A stretch of 57,917 bases of DNA from Bacteroidota bacterium (GCA_025362395.1 JANYGK010000038.1:1-57917); one strand, 5' to 3'. Shown: positions 23,915 through 33,804, counted from the first letter of the stretch. A program made the numbers and translations. The notes: generated from the letters alone by a model not told the origin.

Positions 23915-26900
23915 ATGAAAAAGTACCCTACATACAACCACCTTAACTTATCGCAAATAAGTAAAGACATTTTAAATTACTGGAACGAAAAAGATACGTT
24001 CAAAAAATCGATCTCAATCCGTGAAGGCAAAACGCCCTGGGTATTTTACGAAGGTCCGCCAAGTGCTAACGGCATGCCCGGCATACACCATGTGATGGCA
24101 CGTACCATTAAAGATATTTTTTGCAGGTACAAAACATTACAAGGTTACCAGGTAAAACGTAAAGCGGGTTGGGATACTCACGGCTTGCCTATTGAGCTGG
24201 GCGTTGAAAAAACATTGGGCATCACTAAAGAAGATATTGGTAACCCTAATAGTAAAAAGTTTATTTCGGTAGAAGATTATAACAAAGCCTGCCGTAAAGA
24301 GGTAATGAAATACACAGACAAGTGGGAAGACGTTACTGCCAAAATGGGCTACTGGGTTGACATGAGCGACCCTTACATTACCTACGACAATAAATACATT
24401 GAAAGTGTTTGGTGGCTGCTGCAAAATTTATCAAAAAAAAATCTGTTGTATAAAGGCTTTACCATCCAGCCCTACTCGCCCGCAGCAGGAACAGGTTTAT
24501 CGTCGGCCGAGCTAAACCAACCGGGTTGTTACAGGGATGTAAAGGATAGAACGGCTGTTGCGATGTTTAAAGTTAAAAAGGAGGAATTTTCAAACCTACC
24601 TTTTGTTACTGAAGGAGGAGGGAAGTATTTTGAAAATATATTTTTTCTTGCTTGGACAACTACACCTTGGACATTACCATCAAATACTGCATTAGCCGTT
24701 GGAAAAAATATCGAATATGTAGCTATACAGACTACACAACCCTCTGACTGTACTTTAATCTTAGCAAAAGAACTTGCTTCAAATTTTTTTACGTTAGTAG
24801 AAGGAACTGATGTAACTGTTGTAGGGTTAGAAATAGAAAATGGATTGAAAAAAGCTAAAGCGACAAAACCAATAGGAAATATTTCGAATACATTCAAAGG
24901 TTCTGAGTTAGAAGGACTTCGTTACGAACAACTCTTACCCTTTGTACAGCCCGATGGTGATGCGTTTAAAGTAATTATCGGTGATTTTGTAACCACCACC
25001 GATGGTACTGGGATTGTACATATTGCACCAAGTTTTGGCGCAGACGATTTCAGGGTAGCTAAACAAAACCATATTGCCTCTTTAACTTTAGTAGATAAGC
25101 GCGGGCGTTTTGTACCCGAAATAAAAGACGGTATATTTTTGTACGGTGATGAATATGTAAAAGAAGCCTACTATACCGATGCTGAAAAACAAATAGAATT
25201 CGAAAAGCAAAAACACATTTTAGAAGCTTCGGGGAAAATAAAAGAGCTGAAAGCTTATATAAGCGTGGATGAGCGCATTGTTTTAAAATTACAGGAAGAA
25301 GGCAAGCTCTTTAAAAAAGAAACCTACGAGCACAGTTACCCGCATTGCTGGAGAACTGATAAACCGGTATTATATTACCCAATGGACAGCTGGTTTGTAA
25401 AGGTGGCTGATAATAGGGTAAAGCTGGTTGAACTAAACAAACAAATTAACTGGAAGCCGGAAGCCACCGGCACAGGGCGTTTCGGTAACTGGCTGGAGAA
25501 TGCCCTAGATTGGAATTTATCACGTTCACGATTTTGGGGAATTCCAATTCCTATTTGGACTAGTGAAGACGGCTCAGAACAAATAGTAATTGGCAGCGCA
25601 GAAGAACTAAAAAAAGAAATTGACAACGCCGTTTCTAAAGGCATGATGAACGAAAATCCTTTAGAGAAATTTGTACCCGGAAATTTCAGTAAAGAAAATT
25701 ATGATACGTTTGATTTACATAAGCCTTATGCGGATTCCATTTATTTAGAAAAGAATGGTAAAAAATTATTCCGTGAACCTGATTTAATGGATGTATGGTT
25801 CGATTCCGGCTCTATGCCTTACGCGCAGGTTCACTACCCTTTTGAGAACAAAGAGTTAATTGATCAAAAAAAATATTACCCGGCCGATTTTATTGCGGAA
25901 GGAGTAGACCAAACACGCGGATGGTTTTATACTTTACATGTGATAGGTGCGCTTTGCTTCGATTCGGTTGCATATAAAAATGTAGTATCTAACGGCTTAG
26001 TGTTGGATAAGAACGGGAATAAAATGAGCAAGCGCTTAGGCAACGCGGTTGATCCGTTTGAAACCATTGAAAAATACGGGGCAGACGCTACACGTTGGTA
26101 TATGATAGCAAACGCGGCTCCGTGGGATAATTTAAAATTTGATACAGAAGGGATTGGTGAAGTGCAACGTAAATTGTTCGGCACACTTTATAATACTTAC
26201 GGCTTTTTTGCTTTATATGCTAATGTTGACAGTTTTACTGTTGACAAAGGCAATACCGTAAACGTTAGTAAGCGTTCGGAGTTGGATCGTTGGATCTTAT
26301 CGAAATTAAATTCGTTAATAAAAGATGTAACGGAACAATACGAGAATTTTGAACCGCACAAAGCAGCACGTTACATTGAAGAATTTGTGGATGAACATTT
26401 AAGCAACTGGTACATACGCCTGTCGCGCCGCCGCTTTTGGAAGGGCGAAATGAGTGAAGATAAAAAAGCCGCTTATGAAACCTTGTTCGAATGCTTAAAT
26501 ACTTTATCGCAATTAATGAGCCCTATTGCCCCATTTTTTGCAGACTGGCTATACCAAAATTTAAATGACACAACAGGTGAAGTAGATTCTGTTCACTTAA
26601 CGAATTTCCCAAAAGTGAATGAAAGCCTTATTGATACAGCACAAGAAAAACGCATGGAAATGGCACAGAAAATTTCTTCCATGATTTTATCGATCCGTAA
26701 AAAAGAAAAGCTGATCGTTCGTCAGCCTTTACAAAAAATACGCATTCCGATTTTAGATAACGAATACCGGCAAAATATTGAAGCTGTAAAAGATATTATT
26801 TTGGCGGAAGTAAATGTAAAGGAACTTGAATTTGTTACGGAAGAAGAAGCGCACATTGTAAAAAACCTGAAGCTTAATTTTAAAACATTGGGGAAAAAAT

Positions 26901-27391
26901 GCGGCAAACACATGAAAACCGTTCAGGCTTACGCCAACGATCACGGGGCACTTATTATAAACGAAATTGAAAAAACCGGCCTGTTTAAAATAAATGTGGA
27001 AGGGGATGAAATAGTTTTGGAATCAGAGGATGTAGAGATCATCCCGGTAGATATACCGGGATGGAAAGTAGCTAACAGCGGGCAAATAACCGTAGCCTTG
27101 GACATTACTATCTCTAACAGCTTAAAGGACGAAGGGTTGGCGAGAGAGTTAGTGAACCGGATCCAGAACATGCGCAAAGAAAGCGGACTGGACGTAACAG
27201 ACAAGATTTTAGTGAAAATTCAACAAAATGATGCCTTGGATACTGCCATTCAAAATAATTTGAGCTATATTTGCGCCGAAACTTTAACAGATGATTTGCA
27301 GGTGGTACAACATTTGACCCTCACTACAGCAAATTCGGTTGAAGTAGACGACCTTGTATCTACACTAATTTCAATTGAAAAATTAAATTAA
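23915..27391 (+). CDS. ileS: Isoleucyl-tRNA synthetase
   Basis: A 1,158-residue class I synthetase that charges tRNA-Ile and edits misactivated valine. The HIGH-type motif is PPSANGMPGIHH near the front, the editing domain contains TTTDGTGIVHIAPSFG, and KMSKR lies in NGNKMSKRLGN; the anticodon domain and a C-terminal extension follow. Length and spacing match the long, eukaryote-like class common in Bacteroidota. I prefer the ATG at 23915 to the GTG at 23903, because MKKYPTYNHLNLSQI is the usual beginning. The region just upstream is the right repeat of the GxxExxY cassette, so its original leader has been replaced or displaced. Confidence 0.96.
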   Translation: MKKYPTYNHLNLSQISKDILNYWNEKDTFKKSISIREGKTPWVFYEGPPSANGMPGIHHVMARTIKDIFCRYKTLQGYQVKRKAGWDTHGLPIELGVEKTLGITKEDIGNPNSKKFISVEDYNKACRKEVMKYTDKWEDVTAKMGYWVDMSDPYITYDNKYIESVWWLLQNLSKKNLLYKGFTIQPYSPAAGTGLSSAELNQPGCYRDVKDRTAVAMFKVKKEEFSNLPFVTEGGGKYFENIFFLAWTTTPWTLPSNTALAVGKNIEYVAIQTTQPSDCTLILAKELASNFFTLVEGTDVTVVGLEIENGLKKAKATKPIGNISNTFKGSELEGLRYEQLLPFVQPDGDAFKVIIGDFVTTTDGTGIVHIAPSFGADDFRVAKQNHIASLTLVDKRGRFVPEIKDGIFLYGDEYVKEAYYTDAEKQIEFEKQKHILEASGKIKELKAYISVDERIVLKLQEEGKLFKKETYEHSYPHCWRTDKPVLYYPMDSWFVKVADNRVKLVELNKQINWKPEATGTGRFGNWLENALDWNLSRSRFWGIPIPIWTSEDGSEQIVIGSAEELKKEIDNAVSKGMMNENPLEKFVPGNFSKENYDTFDLHKPYADSIYLEKNGKKLFREPDLMDVWFDSGSMPYAQVHYPFENKELIDQKKYYPADFIAEGVDQTRGWFYTLHVIGALCFDSVAYKNVVSNGLVLDKNGNKMSKRLGNAVDPFETIEKYGADATRWYMIANAAPWDNLKFDTEGIGEVQRKLFGTLYNTYGFFALYANVDSFTVDKGNTVNVSKRSELDRWILSKLNSLIKDVTEQYENFEPHKAARYIEEFVDEHLSNWYIRLSRRRFWKGEMSEDKKAAYETLFECLNTLSQLMSPIAPFFADWLYQNLNDTTGEVDSVHLTNFPKVNESLIDTAQEKRMEMAQKISSMILSIRKKEKLIVRQPLQKIRIPILDNEYRQNIEAVKDIILAEVNVKELEFVTEEEAHIVKNLKLNFKTLGKKCGKHMKTVQAYANDHGALIINEIEKTGLFKINVEGDEIVLESEDVEIIPVDIPGWKVANSGQITVALDITISNSLKDEGLARELVNRIQNMRKESGLDVTDKILVKIQQNDALDTAIQNNLSYICAETLTDDLQVVQHLTLTTANSVEVDDLVSTLISIEKLN

Positions 27392-27407
27392 TTTTAATTA
27401 AAAGTAT

Positions 27408-28607
27408 ATGGCAAAGAAAATTGTAAAAAAGCCTGCAAAAAAAGTAAGTAAACCTACTTCGAAAAAAGCAGTCGCAAAGCCCGCTAAAAAAGTAAGCAAG
27501 CCTACACCAAAAAAGGCAACTAAACCTGGCCCGAAAAAAGTAGTAAAACCTACTCCTAAAGCGGCAAAAAAAGCAATTAAACCTGCGCCAAAACCGGCAG
27601 CTAAAAAAGCTGTTGTTAAAAAACAATCCCCAAAACCTGTGACTAAAGCCTCCGTAAAAAAAGCAGCACCTAAAACTGCTCTAAAAAAAATAGTGCCCGC
27701 TCCTAAAAAAGTTGAGAAAAAAATTACTAAACCTTCCCCAAAAGTTGCAGCTAAACCTGTAAAAAAAGTTGAACCTAAAAAACCAACTACAGAACTTGCA
27801 AAGGATAAAAAAGCCGGTAAGCCAATTGATGCCATCGCTAAAAAATCAGCTTCGCCTTCTAAAAAAGCTGATAAGCCCGGTAAAAAAGGCAAAAAAGGGG
27901 ATGATGATGAAGAAGAGGATGTTGAAGCGGAGGAAGAAGATGACTCTGATGTGGATGTAAAAGATGATTACGAAAAACCGGAGGATGATGATGACGCGGT
28001 GGTTGATTTAGATGAAACCCCGGTATTGGATTTAGAAGGAGGAGGCATTCCTATTGATGATGATGATGATGATGAAATTCCTGAAAAACGCGGTCGCGGT
28101 CGCAGAAAGAAAAATGAAGGACGCTCTACAGGATCTGAATCTTATATCCGTAACAGGCCTTTGCATATTGATATTACTAAGCCATTGATAAAAAAGCCAC
28201 AGGCTGCGCAACCCAAGCCTTTTCTTAATACAAAAGATGACAGAACACGTTATTCCGACAAAGAATTAACGGAATTTAAAGAGCTGATCATTGATAAATT
28301 AAAAGAAGCACAAACGGATTTTGACTTACTGAAGCAAACATTATCTAATGCAGATAATCACGGAACAGATGATACATCACCTTCTTTTAAGTTATTGGAA
28401 GACGGATCGGATGTATTATCAAAAGAAGAAACGGCACAATTAGCCATTCGCCAGGAAAAATACATTGTAAATTTAAAAAATGCCTTAATGCGTATTGAAA
28501 ATAAAACGTATGGTATTTGCCGTGTTACCGGGAAATTAATTCCGAAAGAACGTCTGCGCTCTGTGCCACATGCTACTTTAGGCATTGATGCTAAATTGAA
28601 CCAATAG
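27408..28607 (+). CDS. Histone-H1-like tail fused to a DksA/TraR-like domain
   Basis: A 399-residue composite protein. Residues 1-165 are almost only Lys, Pro, Ala, Val and Thr (KKPAKKVSKPTSKK style), like histone H1 tails. Residues 166-225 are strongly acidic (DDDEEE, EEEDDS, DDDDDD), followed by a basic RGRGRRKK patch. Residues 280-399 form a DksA/TraR-type domain: a coiled-coil hairpin (EFKELIIDKLKEAQTDFDLL, DDTSPSF) and the globular end GICRVTGKLIPKERLRSVPH. Only one cysteine of the usual C4 zinc site remains, as in other Bacteroidota homologues. DksA proteins act in the RNA polymerase secondary channel. It follows ileS by 16 bases and ends in a strong terminator. Confidence 0.85.
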   Translation: MAKKIVKKPAKKVSKPTSKKAVAKPAKKVSKPTPKKATKPGPKKVVKPTPKAAKKAIKPAPKPAAKKAVVKKQSPKPVTKASVKKAAPKTALKKIVPAPKKVEKKITKPSPKVAAKPVKKVEPKKPTTELAKDKKAGKPIDAIAKKSASPSKKADKPGKKGKKGDDDEEEDVEAEEEDDSDVDVKDDYEKPEDDDDAVVDLDETPVLDLEGGGIPIDDDDDDEIPEKRGRGRRKKNEGRSTGSESYIRNRPLHIDITKPLIKKPQAAQPKPFLNTKDDRTRYSDKELTEFKELIIDKLKEAQTDFDLLKQTLSNADNHGTDDTSPSFKLLEDGSDVLSKEETAQLAIRQEKYIVNLKNALMRIENKTYGICRVTGKLIPKERLRSVPHATLGIDAKLNQ

Positions 28608-28633
28608 TAAAACGTTATATAACCAACTAAAAT

Positions 28634-28667
28634 AAAAGGTTATCTTTGTAAGGAAGATAACCTTTTT
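28634..28667 (+). terminator. Terminator after the H1/DksA-like gene
   Basis: AAAAGGTTATCTT (28634-28646) and its perfect complement (28654-28666) form a 13-bp stem with a 7-base loop ending in five T residues. TATCTTTG at 28641-28648, inside the hairpin, also matches TAnnTTTG and could serve lspA, so terminator and promoter may overlap. Confidence 0.88.
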
Positions 28668-28682
28668 GCTATTATAGGCGCT

Positions 28683-29375
28683 ATGCTTAAAAAATATAAA
28701 CTCCCACTCATTACTGTTTTTGCAGTCCTCTTTATTGACCAATGTATAAAATTATATATTAAAGCGAACTACCCTATAGGTGAAGTTTGCAGACTATTCG
28801 GTGATTGGAGCAGACTTACATTTACAGAAAACCCGGGAATGGCTTTTGGATTGGAATTTGGAGGCAGCTACGGAAAAATGGCGCTCAGCTTATTTCGTAT
28901 ATTGGCTGTAATAGCAGGGGCCTTTTATATTAAAAAAATAGTAAATGAAGGCGAGCATAAAGGTTTTATTATTTGTGTTTCCTTAATATTAGCAGGCGCT
29001 TTAGGTAATATATTAGACAGTGCTTTCTACGGTTTGATCTTTGATAAAGGATCTATCTTTAACCCTGCAACAGGCGATTGGGAGCCTTATGCAGGAGTTG
29101 CACAATTTACCACACACGGTTACACCGGTTTTTTACAGGGACATGTAGTGGATATGTTTTACTTTCCTATTTACCAAGGCCGTTTCCCGGATTGGTTACC
29201 GATGTGGGGCGGTGAATATTTCGAATTTTTTAGTGCTATTTTTAATATTGCCGATATGGCTATTTCAATTGGAGTAGGAATCATTTTAATTTCTCAAAAA
29301 AGGTTTTTTAAGAATAAATTAAATAACGTGGTTGCAAAGCCTGAAACTGCGCCAAACCAAACGCCAATTTTGTAG
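28683..29375 (+). CDS. lspA: Lipoprotein signal peptidase (signal peptidase II)
   Basis: A 230-residue polytopic aspartyl protease that cleaves the signal peptide of lipidated prolipoproteins in the inner membrane. Four hydrophobic segments, the FTENPGMAFG motif, GNILD (D112), and the two catalytic aspartates in VVDM (D157) and FNIAD (D191) are visible. The loop between D112 and D157 is about 35 residues longer than in E. coli, with ThrThrHis/Tyr-rich sequence, a feature I associate with Bacteroidota enzymes. The several lipoproteins in this window are its substrates. A short K/A/P tail follows the last helix. Confidence 0.94.
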   Translation: MLKKYKLPLITVFAVLFIDQCIKLYIKANYPIGEVCRLFGDWSRLTFTENPGMAFGLEFGGSYGKMALSLFRILAVIAGAFYIKKIVNEGEHKGFIICVSLILAGALGNILDSAFYGLIFDKGSIFNPATGDWEPYAGVAQFTTHGYTGFLQGHVVDMFYFPIYQGRFPDWLPMWGGEYFEFFSAIFNIADMAISIGVGIILISQKRFFKNKLNNVVAKPETAPNQTPIL

Positions 29376-29410
29376 CATACTAAAAAGCATTAAACTGCGT
29401 TTATTATTCA

Positions 29411-30163
29411 TTGAAAAATAGTTTATATATTCTTTTATTATGTATTGTGTTCAGCAATGCCTATAGCCAGCACAAAGAAGAAAGCGGTGTGCATTTAGCG
29501 AAGTTCTATAAAAATAAAATACATTTCGGTTTTTCATTGGCATATAACAAAACTGATTTTAGAATTAACAGCGTTAAAAATTCTGCTTTCCCCGACACAG
29601 TTATATCAGGTGTTACGTATGGTATGAAAACCGTTTACACCAAATCCAACCCGGGCTTTGCTTTAGGCATTATTTCCGATGTTAGGCTGCATGACTATTT
29701 AAGGGTGCGGTTTACGCCAAACATCAGCTTTGCTTCACGTAATTTAAATTATGCGCTTCAAAACGGGAAGAGGGACAGCACCAAACTTTTTACAAAAACG
29801 GTTGAATCTACTTTTCTTATTTTCCCGATCGAGCTTAAGCTTCAATCAAAACGGTTAGATAATTTTGGAGCTTATGTTATTGGGGGCGGTGGCTTTACAT
29901 TTGACCTCGTTTCAAAAAAGAAAGGCGCAAAAGTAGGCGGTACTAATGAACTCAATGATGCTGTTCAAATACAACGTAATGACTATTTTTACAGTGCGGG
30001 CGCAGGCGTCGATTTTTATTTAGAATATTTTAAACTGGGACTTGAGTTGAAAATATTAAAGGGTACCAAAAATTTAATACAGCCGCTTAATAATATTTTT
30101 ACAAAAAGCATAGAAAAAGTAAATTCTCAAATGGTTATTTTTTCTATCACGTTCGAAGGCTAG
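29411..30163 (+). CDS. porT: PorT-like outer-membrane beta-barrel (type IX secretion)
   Basis: A 250-residue protein with a signal peptide (KNSLYILLLCIVFSNAYSQ) and alternating strands ending in an aromatic-rich segment (MVIFSITFEG), the pattern of an eight-stranded outer-membrane barrel. The block FGFSLAYNKTDFRI, GFALGIISDVRLHDYLRVRF and TFLIFPIELKLQSKR is characteristic of the PorT/SprT family, an accessory protein of the type IX secretion system. The start is a TTG at 29411, the only start that keeps the whole signal peptide. It follows lspA by 35 bases. The T9SS cargo genes at 37.9-43 kb would depend on this system. Confidence 0.8.
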   Translation: MKNSLYILLLCIVFSNAYSQHKEESGVHLAKFYKNKIHFGFSLAYNKTDFRINSVKNSAFPDTVISGVTYGMKTVYTKSNPGFALGIISDVRLHDYLRVRFTPNISFASRNLNYALQNGKRDSTKLFTKTVESTFLIFPIELKLQSKRLDNFGAYVIGGGGFTFDLVSKKKGAKVGGTNELNDAVQIQRNDYFYSAGAGVDFYLEYFKLGLELKILKGTKNLIQPLNNIFTKSIEKVNSQMVIFSITFEG

Positions 30164-30216
30164 CTATATGAGTGAGTTACATACATATTAAATGATGAAG
30201 AATAAAAATCTTCCAA

Positions 30217-31803
30217 ATGAAAAAAGAATTAAACCTGGTACTAGCACCACATATTGCTTATGATGAGCAATTACTAAAACAAGAAGTAGCACAACAACTC
30301 TCTTTAAATCCTACAGACAGCATTTTTATTAAACTGCTGCGTCGTAGTGTTGACGCCAGATCGCGAAACATTAAGATAAATTTAAAACTGGCTGTTTGGA
30401 TAAACGAAACATCACAGGACGAAAAAATTGATATTATCTACAGGGATGTTTCGGATGCAAAACATACTATAACCATTATTGGCGCAGGCCCCGCGGGTTT
30501 ATACGCTGCTTTGCGCTGCCTTGAATTAGGGATAAAACCCGTTATTTTTGAAAGAGGAAAAGACGTGCAGGCAAGAAGACGTGATTTGGCTGCTATAAAT
30601 AAAGAACACCTTGTTAACCCGGAAAGCAATTATTGTTTTGGTGAAGGCGGTGCAGGGACTTACAGTGACGGCAAACTTTACACGCGATCAAGCAAGAGAG
30701 GAGATATAGAACACATCCTTAAAACCTTTGTATACCACGGTGCGGAAGAAGTTATTTTAGTAGACGCTCATCCTCACATTGGCACCAATAAATTACCTAA
30801 AATAATTTCCAACATGCGGGAAACTATTTTAAAGTATGGCGGCGAATTTTATTTTGAGTCTAAATTAATTGATATTAAATATACTAACAATCTGGTTACT
30901 TCCGTCCTTATTAAAAAACTGATTGCCGATACAATTATTGAGCATGTAACTTCGCATGTTATATTGGCAACGGGGCATTCTGCAAGAGATATTTATGAAT
31001 TGCTTCATGAAAAAAATATTTTAATTGAAGCTAAACCCTTTGCATTAGGTGTTCGTGTAGAACATCCGCAGGAATATATTGATTCTATTCAGTACAGCTG
31101 TAACAGCCACATTGAAGTGCTTGAGAAACGCGACTATTTACCGGCGGCGGCTTATAGCCTGGTTCAACAAATTCAGGGCGCCGGCGTATACTCTTTTTGC
31201 ATGTGCCCGGGCGGAATTATTGCGCCTTGTGCTACAGCACAGAATGAAATAGTTACTAACGGTTGGAGCCCTTCCAAAAGAAATAATCCTTACGCAAACA
31301 GCGGTATTGTGCTTGGGTTAGAATTATTGGATTTTGAACCTTATAAAAAATATGGCGCGCTTGCGGGCCTGCAATTACAAAAAGATATGGAACACCGGGC
31401 ATGGTTAATGGGAGGTAAAACCCAAGCAGCGCCTGCACAAAATTTACAGGATTTTGTAAATAATAAAGTAAGCTCAAAGCTCATTGATTGCTCTTATGTG
31501 CCGGGTGTAACATCGGTGCAAATGAATGATGTATTGGGAAAAAATATTGGCTCTAAATTACAGCTGGGTTTTAAAGCGTTTGGCCATAAAATGCGAGGCT
31601 ATGTTAGTAATGAAGCCATTATTGTTGGTGTTGAATCACGCACCTCCACACCCGTTCGCATCCCAAGAGATAAAGTAACTTTACAACATGTGCAGTTAAA
31701 AAATTTATACCCCTGTGCCGAAGGAGCCGGTTATGCAGGCGGTATTGTAAGCGCTGCCATGGATGGTATAAATTGTATTAATGCCATTTATAATACTTAT
31801 TAA
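30217..31803 (+). CDS. FAD-dependent oxidoreductase of the long 'NAD(P)/FAD' family
   Basis: A 528-residue flavoprotein. A family-typical N-terminal domain of ~80 residues (SLNPTDSIFIKLLRRSVDAR) precedes the dinucleotide fold IIGAGPAGLYAALR (GxGxxG at 89-94) and ERGKDVQARRRD. The middle has a GEGGAGTYSDGKLYTRS segment and FALGVRVEHPQEYID, and the end carries the second FAD contact (CAEGAGYAGGIVSAAMDG). Members of this family are annotated only as oxidoreductases or dehydrogenases; substrate unknown. The gene follows porT by 53 bases on the same strand. Confidence 0.88.
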   Translation: MKKELNLVLAPHIAYDEQLLKQEVAQQLSLNPTDSIFIKLLRRSVDARSRNIKINLKLAVWINETSQDEKIDIIYRDVSDAKHTITIIGAGPAGLYAALRCLELGIKPVIFERGKDVQARRRDLAAINKEHLVNPESNYCFGEGGAGTYSDGKLYTRSSKRGDIEHILKTFVYHGAEEVILVDAHPHIGTNKLPKIISNMRETILKYGGEFYFESKLIDIKYTNNLVTSVLIKKLIADTIIEHVTSHVILATGHSARDIYELLHEKNILIEAKPFALGVRVEHPQEYIDSIQYSCNSHIEVLEKRDYLPAAAYSLVQQIQGAGVYSFCMCPGGIIAPCATAQNEIVTNGWSPSKRNNPYANSGIVLGLELLDFEPYKKYGALAGLQLQKDMEHRAWLMGGKTQAAPAQNLQDFVNNKVSSKLIDCSYVPGVTSVQMNDVLGKNIGSKLQLGFKAFGHKMRGYVSNEAIIVGVESRTSTPVRIPRDKVTLQHVQLKNLYPCAEGAGYAGGIVSAAMDGINCINAIYNTY

Positions 31804-31846
31804 AATGCTAAGTAAAATTTACTGCAATATTTTTTTAAAAAAAAGT

Positions 31847-33100
31847 TTATTCTTTTTTTGTTTTAAGAATCAGTCGAAGCGACGAATCTTTTGCTAAATA
31901 ATTCCATGCCCAGTTAAAGAAGATCAGTAATTTATTTCTGACACTTAAAATAAGCATCAGGTGCAGGAACATCCAAAAAAACCAGGCAATGTAACCATGA
32001 AATTTCAGAAAAGAAAGATCAACTACCGCCTTATGTTTCCCTACGGTAGCCATAGAGCCAAGGTCTTTATACTCATATTGAGTTTCCTCTTTACCTTTTA
32101 ATTTTTTTAATAAATTATGCGCAAGGTTTTTTCCTTGGTTTATGGCAACATTGGCCAATTGCGGATGTCCTGTAGGATATTTAGGGGTTTCCATATAGGC
32201 AATATCCCCAATAGCATATATATTTTCTGTTCCAACTACTTTATTATAACGATCTACTTTATAACGGTTCCTGATAATATTTTCAGGGTTTAATCCAATA
32301 ATTATATTTCCTGTAACGCCGGCTGCCCATATAACATTTTGTGTAGCAATGGTTTCACCTGTATTTAAAACAGCCGTTTTGCCATCGTAGCCCGTAACAA
32401 AAGTTTCGGTTTTTACAACTACTTTCAATTCTTCTAAATATTTACGTGAAGCTGATTTTGCTTCTTCACTCATGCTGTTAAGAGTATGTTTACTGCCTTC
32501 CAACAAAATAATTTTCAGCTGCGAAAAATCAACATGCGGATAATCTCTCGGTAAAATATTTCTTTTCATTTCCGAAAACGCACCCGCCAGCTCAACGCCT
32601 GTAGGACCCGCTCCTACTAACACAATGTTTAAAAGTGATTCTTTTTCTTCAGGCTTCGCGGAGATCAGTTTTTCAAAATTTAATAAGATCTTATTCCGTA
32701 TTTCAATAGCTTCTTCCGTTGTTTTCATGGAAAGTGCAAACTTTTGAATTTGCTCATTACCGAAAAAATTAGTTTTACAGCCTGTAGCAAGTATTAAGTA
32801 ATCATAATCAAAGGAACCAATACTTGTTTCTATTTTACTTTCTACAGGGTTAATTTGGATTACCTCAGCCATGCGTATCTCAATATTACCTGATTTCTGA
32901 AAGATCTTACGAAACGGAAATGAAATGTTAGAGGGTTCTAGCCTTGCACTTGCCACCTGGTAATATAACGGTTGAAATTGGTGGTGATTTTGCCTATCAA
33001 TCAACAATACATCAATATCAGATCCGCTAAGCTCTTTAGCAACGTGTAAGCCGGCAAAGCCACCGCCTACTAATACTACTTTTTTCTTTTTTTGTTCCAT
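31847..33100 (-). CDS. Type II NADH:quinone oxidoreductase (NDH-2)
   Basis: A 417-residue membrane-associated flavoprotein that passes electrons from NADH to quinone without pumping protons. The FAD motif VVLVGGGFAGLHVAKEL (residues 8-24), the NADH motif NIVLVGAGPTGVELAGAF and the terminal FAD contact YAIGDIAYME are present. The C-terminus has a hydrophobic segment (IAWFFWMFLHLMLIL) that anchors it to the inner membrane, common in Bacteroidota NDH-2. It is convergent with the FAD oxidoreductase and follows the hemJ gene on the same strand by 51 bases. Confidence 0.92.
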   Translation of the reverse strand: MEQKKKKVVLVGGGFAGLHVAKELSGSDIDVLLIDRQNHHQFQPLYYQVASARLEPSNISFPFRKIFQKSGNIEIRMAEVIQINPVESKIETSIGSFDYDYLILATGCKTNFFGNEQIQKFALSMKTTEEAIEIRNKILLNFEKLISAKPEEKESLLNIVLVGAGPTGVELAGAFSEMKRNILPRDYPHVDFSQLKIILLEGSKHTLNSMSEEAKSASRKYLEELKVVVKTETFVTGYDGKTAVLNTGETIATQNVIWAAGVTGNIIIGLNPENIIRNRYKVDRYNKVVGTENIYAIGDIAYMETPKYPTGHPQLANVAINQGKNLAHNLLKKLKGKEETQYEYKDLGSMATVGKHKAVVDLSFLKFHGYIAWFFWMFLHLMLILSVRNKLLIFFNWAWNYLAKDSSLRLILKTKKE

Positions 33101-33151
33101 ACAGCACTTTTATATAATCAACCCTATTTTAGTAAATACAAATTATTCAAT

Positions 33152-33733
33152 TTATAGATGCTCAATATTTTGTTCAGCATCCTTAGGTTTAATCTCTTTT
33201 ATAGCTTTGCGTTGTTTTTTATAAACAAATACTCCTCCCATCAAAAGCGCCGCAAACATAAACAGACCAAGCATTCCCCACACTAAACCGCTCGATGATT
33301 TTACGATCACTAAAAATACAATTGCTACAAGCAAAACAGTTGCCAACTCGTTAAATAAACGCAATTTAAAAGAGGATAATTTATATAAGCCTGCTGTTTG
33401 CTGCTTGTAAATAACGTGGCATTGCAAATGGTATAATATTAAAACTCCCACAAAGATCAGCTTTAACCACATCCACGGCTGATGCAGCAATACAGGGTTT
33501 TCTACCAGCATCCATGTTCCGAATATAATAGTGCCGATCGCGGAAGGCCAGGTGATAATGAACCATAATTTTTTTTGCATTACCAAAAGTTGTTGTGTCA
33601 AAATACTTTTAGCGGGCTCTTCTTTTCCGTAAGCTTCGGCTGTATAAATGAACAGCCTTACTATATAAAATAAGCCGGCAAACCAACATACAACAAATAT
33701 AACATGCAATGCTTTTATATAATTATACTCCAT
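33152..33733 (-). CDS. hemJ: HemJ-type protoporphyrinogen IX oxidase
   Basis: A 193-residue membrane protein of the HemJ/UPF0093 family, which oxidises protoporphyrinogen IX to protoporphyrin IX in haem synthesis. The start MEYNYIKALHVIFVVCWFAG puts the conserved histidine at residue 10 with Trp17, Arg26 follows in FYIVRLF, and QKKLWFIITWP is the second conserved block. Four or five transmembrane segments are visible. Automated pipelines sometimes call it CopD family. It is placed before NDH-2 and shares the divergent region with the thioesterase gene. A haem role agrees with the truncated haemoglobin elsewhere in the window, though no direct link is shown. Confidence 0.85.
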   Translation of the reverse strand: MEYNYIKALHVIFVVCWFAGLFYIVRLFIYTAEAYGKEEPAKSILTQQLLVMQKKLWFIITWPSAIGTIIFGTWMLVENPVLLHQPWMWLKLIFVGVLILYHLQCHVIYKQQTAGLYKLSSFKLRLFNELATVLLVAIVFLVIVKSSSGLVWGMLGLFMFAALLMGGVFVYKKQRKAIKEIKPKDAEQNIEHL

Positions 33734-33804
33734 TTTATATTGCTTTAAAATTTATCCGGTTATTTGCCGTAAAGGTAGTATTTTTGAACTACAAAATTAA
33801 ACCT

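Noticed and set aside
27398-27892. Antisense frame of 164 residues rich in Phe, Ala and Gly
   Set aside because: It is the reverse complement of the Lys/Pro/Ala-rich coding part of the H1/DksA-like gene; composition forces it open.
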